Assembly (NCBI GenBank): GCA_964439625.1
Contig: CAYTPI010000016.1
Coordinates: 1-64,000 of the forward strand
Reading direction: 5' to 3'
Length of the DNA stretch: 64,000 bases
From: CAYTPI01 sp964439625
Lineage (GTDB): Bacteria; Chloroflexota; Anaerolineae; Aggregatilineales; UBA3940
Both the position numbers and the translations under genes were made by a program. Below, piece after piece: positions 34,177 to 41,020 of this stretch. The stretch's first letter is position 1; the number at the start of each line of letters is the position of its first letter. The notes below the pieces were generated by a model, which saw nothing but the letters and a program-made list of their open reading frames with translations, was not told where the DNA came from and searched no databases.

Positions 34177-34533
34177 TTAGTCGGCGGTAGTTCCCCTGAT
34201 AGCGACTTGGTAGAGGAGGTAGTCCTCAACAGGCACACCGCCAATGATGTGTTCATCAATAATGCGATCGACAGCAGCCTCATCGACGCTGTAATACCAA
34301 ACGCCATCCGGCCAGACAACGACAATTGCACCGCTACGGCAGGGACCAACACATTCCATGCCGGTGCACAATGAACGCCCAACGTTTGGCTCAGACTGCA
34401 CTTTGGCAAGGTGTTTCTTGAACTGCTTGCGGATAGCTTTCGCATCGGATTTTTTGGCACAGTCACCACCCATGCAGACCAGTATCTGGCGCATATGCGA
34501 CTTAATTTTCGGTGGTTTACCTTGTTTACCCAT
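34177..34533 (-). CDS. Thioredoxin-like [2Fe-2S] ferredoxin domain protein
   Basis: About 118 residues from ATG 34533. Four cysteines in the pattern CMGGDCAKK ... SLCTGMECVGPCRSG, followed by IVVVWPDGVWYYSVDEAAVDRIIDEHI, match the small (2Fe-2S) ferredoxin domain related to NuoE and the Shethna-type proteins. It probably passes electrons in the cytoplasm; the partner is not known. It is divergent from the dps gene with about 50 bp between start codons, so they may share control by iron or oxidative stress. Confidence 0.85.
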   Translation of the reverse strand: MGKQGKPPKIKSHMRQILVCMGGDCAKKSDAKAIRKQFKKHLAKVQSEPNVGRSLCTGMECVGPCRSGAIVVVWPDGVWYYSVDEAAVDRIIDEHIIGGVPVEDYLLYQVAIRGTTAD

Positions 34534-34582
34534 GTTCAATCCATTTATACTCAAACGATTCGTTTAATATCAGGAGACCCCA

Positions 34583-35080
34583 ATGGACAGTACCCAAACT
34601 TCAAAAATGCACCCAACCAAGCATGATCTTCCAGCAGATACTCGTTCCCAGATGGTGACCATCTTAAACCAGCATATGGCTGATCTAGCAGACCTGCACA
34701 GTCAGGTTAAGCAAGCCCACTGGAATGTTAAAGGGATGGGCTTCATCGCGCTTCACAAGCTGTTTGATGAACTCGCCGCCGATTTAATTGCTTTTGTCGA
34801 CACAGTCGGTGAACGCGTTACAGCACTGGGCGGTGATGCCGCTGGCACCGTCCGTATGGCGGCAGCAAATTCCCGACTGGTTGAATTCCCAACTGACTTG
34901 ACCGAAGACAAGCAGTTCGTCGAAGCAATTGTCGCTCGCTATGCTGACTATGCCACCCTAGCCCGTGTTGATATTGACACCGCCGGCGATGCTAGTGACC
35001 TCGTCACACAGGATATTTTCATCGAAATTTCCCGTCAGGCAGATAAGCATCTGTACTTCTTAGAGGCACATCTGCGCTAA
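34583..35080 (+). CDS. dps: Dps-family ferritin-like DNA-protection protein
   Basis: 165 residues. The conserved Dps motif DLHSQVKQAHWNVKGMGFIALHKLFDELAADLIAFVDTVGERVTALGG supplies the intersubunit ferroxidase ligands (His, Asp, Glu). It oxidises ferrous iron with peroxide and stores it, and usually binds DNA through an extended N-terminus; here that tail is KMHPTKHDLPADTR, mildly basic. The ATG follows AGGAGACCCCA. A DtxR-like regulator is convergent immediately downstream, linking both to metal or oxidative stress. Confidence 0.93.
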   Translation: MDSTQTSKMHPTKHDLPADTRSQMVTILNQHMADLADLHSQVKQAHWNVKGMGFIALHKLFDELAADLIAFVDTVGERVTALGGDAAGTVRMAAANSRLVEFPTDLTEDKQFVEAIVARYADYATLARVDIDTAGDASDLVTQDIFIEISRQADKHLYFLEAHLR

Positions 35081-35118
35081 TTAACGCTCACTGTGCCAGG
35101 TAGGTCACCCCGACAAGG

Positions 35119-35829
35119 TCACTTATCTGGCGCTCCCGTCTCAACGAATAACCGTTGCGCTAACCCTAGTTGCAGCGGAATTTCGCGGCCTGCCACCTCC
35201 AATAAATACGGCCCATCGAAGGGCAGCCGCTCCGTGACGGTGATACATTTACCAGGTCGAATGCCTGCCCGGTAAAAATACGCTAGTTCATCGTCATTGC
35301 GCGTGTTAACCCACGTTATCGATGCAGCTTTCCCTGCTTGCAGCGTCTCTAGTGGAATATCAACCTGAACCGGGAGGCTGCTATCAGCATTTGGAATCGG
35401 CTCACCCAATGGGCTGCGCGTTGGGTAATTGAGTAAAGTATCCATCCGCGCTTCAATCACGCGGTTTACTCCTGCACGCATACAATCAGCTTGGGTGTGC
35501 AGTTCCCACCAAGCAACGTTCATCACCTCATGTAGAAACGTCTCACAGAGCAAATACCGGCGCAGCGCCAGAAGCGCAGCAGTTTGCCCATCGGCGGTTA
35601 AGCTGACACCTTCATACGGTGCATGCTCGATCAACCCGTCAGCTACTAATGTGTGCATCATTCTTGTGGCTGCCTGTACCGATACCTCGACAGCTTCAGC
35701 CAACTGCGAGCAGTGTACCGTCTCGGCATTCTGTATGAGCCAGTATAGATGCGTTAAATAATGTTCGCGTGCGGCGCTGGGGCGCTGAGTAACCCCGCCT
35801 TCATAGCGCAGGCTAGCTTGCGTTTGCAC
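35119..35829 (-). CDS. DtxR/MntR-like transcriptional regulator with altered metal site
   Basis: 236 residues. A winged helix (about 15-75: AREHYLTHLYWLIQNAETVHCSQLAEAVEVSVQAATRMMHTLVADGLIEHAPYEGVSLTADG) is followed by a dimerisation helix region and a C-terminal SH3-like FeoA-type domain (about 150-230). Aligned to DtxR, His79 is Tyr, Glu83, His98 and Cys102 are kept, and Glu105 and His106 become Ala and Gly. Its metal response is therefore doubtful. It is cotranscribed with the small unknown gene upstream (stop-start gap 3 bp) and convergent with dps. Confidence 0.87.
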   Translation of the reverse strand: MQTQASLRYEGGVTQRPSAAREHYLTHLYWLIQNAETVHCSQLAEAVEVSVQAATRMMHTLVADGLIEHAPYEGVSLTADGQTAALLALRRYLLCETFLHEVMNVAWWELHTQADCMRAGVNRVIEARMDTLLNYPTRSPLGEPIPNADSSLPVQVDIPLETLQAGKAASITWVNTRNDDELAYFYRAGIRPGKCITVTERLPFDGPYLLEVAGREIPLQLGLAQRLFVETGAPDK

Positions 35830-35832
35830 AGG

Positions 35833-36222
35833 TTAGTTCGCCAAAAACTCATACGATAGTGGTGCATCCGTCAGGGGGTGGCTACCGTGCTGCAGCGCAA
35901 AGACACGTGGCGCTCTACCGTTTAATTTCTCGAAGGCCCGCGTGACTAACTGGGCAAATTGTAAATAATCGGGCTGCGCCAACGTGAAGGAAAAACTATG
36001 GCATGCCACTGCAACGGATTCTTCTACTGGCATATTGTCATCAAAAAAACCATCGTAGATTGCAACGCGAGTACGTTCGACCTGCTGCACCAGCCGTGCG
36101 AATTCTCCGTAGGTCAGTCGCAGCGTAACGAAATCCCACGTCAAGTGAATACTGTTCGATTGGCAGCACATCACAGCGCGATTAGCGTTTACTTGCGTAA
36201 TTGGTACGTTGAATGCGCACAT
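35833..36222 (-). CDS. Unknown protein cotranscribed with the DtxR-like regulator
   Basis: 129 residues. I do not recognise it. The first half is rich in Cys and beta segments (MCAFNVPITQVNANRAVMCCQSNSIHLTWDFVTLRLTYGEFARLV). The second half is short and helical (YLQFAQLVTRAFEKLNG). No signal peptide is present. It is the first gene of a two-gene transcript whose second gene is the DtxR-like regulator, so a role in metal handling or in modifying the regulator is possible but unproven. The clustered cysteines (positions 2, 19, 20) are the only hint at metal binding. Confidence 0.65.
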   Translation of the reverse strand: MCAFNVPITQVNANRAVMCCQSNSIHLTWDFVTLRLTYGEFARLVQQVERTRVAIYDGFFDDNMPVEESVAVACHSFSFTLAQPDYLQFAQLVTRAFEKLNGRAPRVFALQHGSHPLTDAPLSYEFLAN

Positions 36223-36256
36223 ACTAATAGTTCCTTATGGTTGTTTCCGCAGAGTG

Positions 36257-36292
36257 GTTGTAGTGTAATAGACGTCTCTAGTCAAAGACTAG
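36257..36292 (-). promoter_or_regulatory. Promoter and palindromic operator for the DtxR-like operon
   Basis: CTAGTC-AAA-GACTAG (36278-36292) is a perfect 6-3-6 inverted repeat 56 bp before the first start codon. On the minus strand it contains TTGACT (36285-36280), usable as a -35 element. TACAAC (36262-36257) is a weak -10 with a 17-bp spacer. A repressor bound to the palindrome would block RNA polymerase. Confidence 0.5.
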
Positions 36293-36415
36293 GCCTCAAG
36301 ATGCAACCTCAAATAGAAACAGAGTGAAATGTAAGATACATAAGGGGCTTAAATCAGTTTACAACTAAGTTTAACCTAGCTGGGTTTGGGGTTTATTGAC
36401 TGATTTCTCAACACA

Positions 36416-36456
36416 ACCCCCGATAGATTTCGCTGACGCTCAGCCTATCGGGGGGG
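36416..36456 (-). terminator. Long hairpin after the TreT-like gene
   Basis: CCCCCGATAG and CTATCGGGGG form a 10-bp stem enclosing an inner GCTGA/TCAGC hairpin. It lies about 70 bp after the glycosyltransferase stop and is presumably its terminator, although no T-run follows on that strand. Confidence 0.5.
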
Positions 36457-36523
36457 GCAAAAATAGACTTTGTTCTATTCCATTTACTAGCTGCACGTTG
36501 TCTTGCGTGCACGCGAGGCACCA

Positions 36524-37753
36524 TTACATAGTTGGGGTGAAACCCGGCTCAAAGCTACCCAACAGGGTTAGGTGATCCTCCAGCAAACGGGTAATCAAGA
36601 AATTTTTGCGAACCTTGTCTTTCCCGGCTGCACCCATTTCCTTCGCTTTTTCCGGGTTGTTTAGCAGAAAAACTAAGTGCTCAGCGGCTTCTTCTGGGCT
36701 GCTGACGAGGAACCCATTTTCCCCGTGGTCAATTTGCTTAGAGATGCCGCCAACGTTACCACCGATCACGGGCGTGCCCTTCCATAGTGCTTCGGATACA
36801 GTCAGGCCGAAGCCCTCTCTCAGCGATTTCTGGAACACAACTGCTGCATGCTGTTGCAGCGCACTGACGAGTATCTCGTCGGTCTTATCAATCACGATCA
36901 AGCGTTCGTCCTGCCGTTCAATCAAGCGATCAAAGATCGGGTTTTCGTCTGGGTCATCCGATGGGCGGTTACCCAACATCACGAGCGTTGCCTCGACGCC
37001 TTCCTTCTGGGCAAGCCGGAAGGCATCAACAACGCCATGTGGGTCTTTCCACTGATCAAAGCGCGATATCTGCGTCACAATGGGTAAATCTGTCGGGATG
37101 TTGTGCAGTTTAAAGCGCTCATAGACCTCTTTCTCACTGAGCGTCTGACTTTTGATCTTGGTTGGGTCAATGGCAGGCATAATGCCATAACACGGTATCG
37201 ACCAGTCCGGGAAGTATTCTTCAAGGATAAATACCGCTGCATCGTACTGATCAGCAAAGCCTTCGAGATAATTAATTAAGTCGGGGTGAGGGTCGGTCAA
37301 GTCAAGGTGGCAGCGCCAGATCCATGGGCCGCGCTTGTGATAATGCGCCACCATGCCCATGGTGTGATGGTCGTGCATGAAGATCGCATCATGATCAAGC
37401 TCGTTGCGAAAGGCATTCCGGTAGATTTGCTCCTCGTAGATGGCTTTCTTCTCATCTGTGAGGTTGAAATCCGCTTCCCGATCTTGGATTGCATCATGCA
37501 TTTCGCGTGTTACTTCAAAGAACTCTGGGGTGCCACGCAGTAAGCGCCACTCGGTGGATATCTCTAATTGATTCATCAAGGTGACGACTGACTTAAGGAT
37601 TTCGACAACACCACCCGCATAGTAAGTGGAGTTCATGTGGACGACGCGCCGCCCGCGCAGTACCTCGGCTTTCTCGCGGATGCGGTCGAGCGTTTCCTGC
37701 TCAACATAGGGTTTAAAGTCATCAAGCTCTAATAACGCTGGTTCTTCGGACAT
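36524..37753 (-). CDS. Trehalose synthase-like GT4 glycosyltransferase (TreT type)
   Basis: 409 residues from ATG 37753, which follows AAGGAG; the longer frame lacks such a site. Two Rossmann domains form a GT-B fold. Family marks are VVHMNSTYYAGGVVEILKSVV, FMHDHHTMGMVAHY, WRCHLDLTDPHPDLINYL, YGIMPAIDPTKIKSQTLSE and the donor-site EGFGLTVSEALWKGTPVIGGNVGG with its two Glu. TreT joins NDP-glucose and glucose to make trehalose, an osmolyte and stress sugar. The match to TreT is close by eye, but other disaccharide synthases share the fold. It stands alone, divergent from the Hsp70-like gene. Confidence 0.82.
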   Translation of the reverse strand: MSEEPALLELDDFKPYVEQETLDRIREKAEVLRGRRVVHMNSTYYAGGVVEILKSVVTLMNQLEISTEWRLLRGTPEFFEVTREMHDAIQDREADFNLTDEKKAIYEEQIYRNAFRNELDHDAIFMHDHHTMGMVAHYHKRGPWIWRCHLDLTDPHPDLINYLEGFADQYDAAVFILEEYFPDWSIPCYGIMPAIDPTKIKSQTLSEKEVYERFKLHNIPTDLPIVTQISRFDQWKDPHGVVDAFRLAQKEGVEATLVMLGNRPSDDPDENPIFDRLIERQDERLIVIDKTDEILVSALQQHAAVVFQKSLREGFGLTVSEALWKGTPVIGGNVGGISKQIDHGENGFLVSSPEEAAEHLVFLLNNPEKAKEMGAAGKDKVRKNFLITRLLEDHLTLLGSFEPGFTPTM

Positions 37754-38073
37754 GGGGTTCTCCTTAGGGGTAAGTTGGATGTGTGGGAACAATCGGGGAG
37801 ACACAATCCAAACGTGCTAGTGCTTTCGATAAGTACTTTAACATACCATTAACCTCAGCACATTGACCACAACAGATCAGGGGCAAACAATTGTATGGAG
37901 CAAGCCCCAAAGACACTTATACCACTCGCATTGGATTTCAACCTGCTGCAACAATGCAAATTTCGACGATATTCATGATTGCCAGCTAAGCACAATCCAA
38001 CTAGACTAAAAGCAGTTGAGAAGGGCATCATCCACAGTGCTATTACTGACACTTCGAAAAAGGAGCTAAGCTC
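37754..38073. other. Divergent intergenic region between treT-like and hsp70-like genes
   Basis: No gene is visible. No CIRCE element (TTAGCACTC-N9-GAGTGCTAA) was found. AGTGCTT-TCGAT-AAGTACT near 37820 is an imperfect inverted repeat that might be an operator. Promoters could not be assigned with confidence. Confidence 0.35.
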
Positions 38074-39609
38074 ATGTCCCAACCGCCAATTGGTATTGAC
38101 CTCGGTACGACGTTTTCTGCCGTCGCTACACTCGATGAGAAAGGCAACGTGAACCTATTACCTAACGCCAGCGGCGACACACTCACTCCATCGGTGGTCT
38201 TCTTTGAAACGCTTGATAACATCGTCGTTGGGCAGGTCGCCAAAGACGCTCGCGTTGACTTTCCCGACCGCGTCGCTGAGTTCATCAAGCGGTCAATGGG
38301 CACAGATCGTACTTTCTTCTTCGCTGATCAGGAGTTTACCCCCACGGAGGTCTCCGCCATTATCCTCAAAAAGCTGGTGCAAGATGCCGCAGCGGCGCTT
38401 AGCGGCGTAGAAATCAAGAAAGCGGTGGTCACGTGCCCGGCTTACTTCGGCGCAGAGCGTCGTGACGCCACCGAAAAAGCAGCAGAGATCGCAGGTATTG
38501 AACTGCTGGCGTTGGTCAATGAGCCAACAGCCGCGGCGATGGCCTTTGGCATGGGCGGTGAACGTACAGGCACCGCCCTTGTGTTTGACCTCGGCGGCGG
38601 CACCTTCGACGTGACCCTGCTGAAGTTCGGTGAAAACAACACAATCGATGTGTTGGTGGTTGACGGCAATCACGAGCTGGGCGGTAAGGATTTTGACGAC
38701 GCCATTATGCAGATTTGTCTCGAAAAATTTACCGTAGAACATGATTATGATGTTGAGTCTGATATTGAAGCCCTTGGTGAGTTCCGCCAAAGGGCGGAGA
38801 AAGCCAAACGCGACCTAACCGTCCGCGAGGCTACCAACGTCAGTTTGACGGCAGGAGGAAAAAAGACGCGCTTCGAACTGACACGGGCAGATTTCTCGGC
38901 TGCGATTTCACCCCACATCCAAAATATGAAGCTCACCATGATGAACATTCTCGGAGAGGCAGGGCTAAAGCCAGCCGACGTGGATGAAATCCTGATGGTC
39001 GGCGGCTCGTCCCGCGTGCCAGCCGTCTACGAGATGGTTGAGTCCTACTTCGGCAAACAGCCTAACACCAGCATTCACCCGGATGAGGCCGTTGCCCGCG
39101 GCGCAGCGCTGTTCGCCTCCCAGATGATGGCAGCCGAAAGTGGTAATACCGTCGCGCCAGAGGTGCGTGAGGTGGTCGCACGGCTCCCTTCCGTCAGAGA
39201 TATTGTACCGCACAGCATCGGCACCACTGCCTACTTCGATGATGATGAACTGCACAACAGCGTCATTCTTGAGCGCGGGACGTCCCTGAACACCCCTGTT
39301 CGCAAACAGTTTTTTACTGCTGAAGACGGACAAAGAAACGTTCGGATTGACATCAACGAGGGTGAAGGTGACGATCTGGATTATGTTCAGAATATTGGTG
39401 GGTTTACCCTCACACTGCCCCAGGCGCTGCCCGGTGGCAGCAAAATCGACGTAGAGATCACGCTCGATCAAAGTGGTGCTATCCGCGTGTTGGCTGTAGA
39501 CCTCAAGAGTGGCGAGCAAGAGTCAATCGAGATTGACTACAGCGCCAACATGAAGCCAGAACAGGTACAAGAACGCAAGCAGTGGCTGCGTACCAGGAGC
39601 GTTTCTTAA
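38074..39609 (+). CDS. Hsp70 (DnaK-like) protein lacking the C-terminal lid
   Basis: 511 residues against about 610-640 for DnaK. The nucleotide-binding domain is complete: IGIDLGTTFSAVA, VTCPAYFGAERRDATEKAAEIAGI, LVNEPTAAAMAFGM, ALVFDLGGGTFDVTLL, and EILMVGGSSRVPAV. The beta part of the substrate-binding domain is present (about 385-490), but the sequence ends soon after, so the helical lid and any EEVD-like tail are missing. It starts at ATG 38074 after AAAGGAGCTAAGCTC. It is followed after 8 bp by a gene with degenerate J-like domains, forming a chaperone-like cassette distinct from dnaK-dnaJ-grpE. Confidence 0.92.
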   Translation: MSQPPIGIDLGTTFSAVATLDEKGNVNLLPNASGDTLTPSVVFFETLDNIVVGQVAKDARVDFPDRVAEFIKRSMGTDRTFFFADQEFTPTEVSAIILKKLVQDAAAALSGVEIKKAVVTCPAYFGAERRDATEKAAEIAGIELLALVNEPTAAAMAFGMGGERTGTALVFDLGGGTFDVTLLKFGENNTIDVLVVDGNHELGGKDFDDAIMQICLEKFTVEHDYDVESDIEALGEFRQRAEKAKRDLTVREATNVSLTAGGKKTRFELTRADFSAAISPHIQNMKLTMMNILGEAGLKPADVDEILMVGGSSRVPAVYEMVESYFGKQPNTSIHPDEAVARGAALFASQMMAAESGNTVAPEVREVVARLPSVRDIVPHSIGTTAYFDDDELHNSVILERGTSLNTPVRKQFFTAEDGQRNVRIDINEGEGDDLDYVQNIGGFTLTLPQALPGGSKIDVEITLDQSGAIRVLAVDLKSGEQESIEIDYSANMKPEQVQERKQWLRTRSVS

Positions 39610-39617
39610 CCTAACTA

Positions 39618-41009
39618 ATGCAAAACTTTTATGACCTGTTGGGCTTGGGGCGTCAAGACAACCTAGATACGATTGTCTTGCGCCTCGCCCAACTGAACCA
39701 GGAATACCGGCGTCGCACCAACCACAAAGATGCGGCAGTCCGCAATGAAGCCACCGAGATGATCACGTTGATCGGGTTGGCGGCGGCTACCTTTGACAAT
39801 GAGCAATCTCGCGCAGAATATGATCAAACTCTAGAAGAATCCAAGCGGCAGCCCCAGCCTGAACCGCAATCTCAGGCAGCAGACGAAACCAACCAAGCAG
39901 CAATCGCTGTAGAGATTGACTTTTATCGCATCTTAGGCCTCCCGCTTGATGCCCCGCCAGAGGAGATCGAGCGCCGCATCTATGAACGTCAGCAAAAGTT
40001 GGCGCTGGCTCCCTTTCCAGATAAAACCGTCAACGACCGTGAGCAGCAAGCCCTGATCGATGCCTACGCCACCCTCCTTGATTCACAGCAGCGCGAAACA
40101 TACAACAACCTCCTGCTGCAAAAGCGGTCTTACGATGCCGCCCGCCTGCAGGCGCAAACCGTCCCATTAATAGTCGGCGAGACGCCCGTGGAAACATGGC
40201 AGGCGCTGGAGCGTGCCCTAGCAGCCGACCCAGAGCATGGTTTGTTTCTACTGCGAGATGGCGAAATCGAAGCATGGGTACGCTGGGGCCTGGGCGAAGT
40301 CCGGCAGGCAAACTGGGTTCGCACAGTTGCCATGGACACTCAGCAAAGCGAAACGCCCTATATGGTTTTCAATGAATTCCTCCGGACGCTGAACCCAGCT
40401 CGTCCGTTAGTACTTCATTATGGTGAACAAAGTCTGCGGGCAGGTATGTCTGTGACTCTGAACACAGCCAAGGAGTTTGGCGCACTGGCTGACCAGCACT
40501 GGGCTCTATTCACCAGCCACTTTGACCTCGTCTTAGATTGGATGACACAGGGCAATAAGAAAGCCATTTTTGAACGCTACCAACGCCTGCCCACAAGCGA
40601 CAACGTCAACATTCAGCTAGAACGCCTGATCTACACCATCAACCCAAAGGTCATGCCGCCGATGGTGACGATAGAAGGCGGTGACTTCAACATTATTGAT
40701 TTTGGTACCGTCACTGGGAACCAGCAATCCAGTACCACCCTGCGGATCGTGCAATCCGGGCGCGGCTATCTCTACGGCACCATCTCGACCCCGAACCTGT
40801 GGCTCACACTCAGTGAAGAGACATTCGCAGGGCCAAGCACGACGATCACCGCCAGCGTTGTGCCAAACTTAATCACTGAAGGCGCAATCCATATTGGCAG
40901 AATTTCACTGCAACTGCTCGATGGACGCATTCCTGATATCACGCTGGAGGTACGGTTGCAGCACCGCACCACTTGGCAAAGCATGAAGAACATCTTCAAA
41001 AAAGACTGA
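39618..41009 (+). CDS. Protein with two degenerate J-like domains and a C-terminal beta-sandwich domain
   Basis: 463 residues. A first J-like domain (about 3-72: FYDLLGLGRQDNLDTIVLRLAQLNQEY ... QSRAEYDQTLEE) and a second (about 95-165: FYRILGLPLDAPPEEIERRIYERQQKL ... LLDSQQRETYNNLL) keep the helical frame. In place of the essential HPD loop they have NHKD and FPD. A mixed region follows (about 170-330), then an Ig-like beta-sandwich (about 355-455: FNIIDFGTVTGNQQSSTTLRIVQSGRGYLYGTISTP). It has no membrane segment. It lies 8 bp after the Hsp70-like gene and 11 bp before the next J-like gene, and is probably a client-delivery or scaffold partner. Confidence 0.75.
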   Translation: MQNFYDLLGLGRQDNLDTIVLRLAQLNQEYRRRTNHKDAAVRNEATEMITLIGLAAATFDNEQSRAEYDQTLEESKRQPQPEPQSQAADETNQAAIAVEIDFYRILGLPLDAPPEEIERRIYERQQKLALAPFPDKTVNDREQQALIDAYATLLDSQQRETYNNLLLQKRSYDAARLQAQTVPLIVGETPVETWQALERALAADPEHGLFLLRDGEIEAWVRWGLGEVRQANWVRTVAMDTQQSETPYMVFNEFLRTLNPARPLVLHYGEQSLRAGMSVTLNTAKEFGALADQHWALFTSHFDLVLDWMTQGNKKAIFERYQRLPTSDNVNIQLERLIYTINPKVMPPMVTIEGGDFNIIDFGTVTGNQQSSTTLRIVQSGRGYLYGTISTPNLWLTLSEETFAGPSTTITASVVPNLITEGAIHIGRISLQLLDGRIPDITLEVRLQHRTTWQSMKNIFKKD

Positions 41010-41020
41010 GGGAAACGACT

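Noticed and set aside
37754..38073. Search for a CIRCE heat-shock operator upstream of the Hsp70-like gene
   Set aside because: No TTAGCACTC-N9-GAGTGCTAA match; only a weak imperfect inverted repeat was found.
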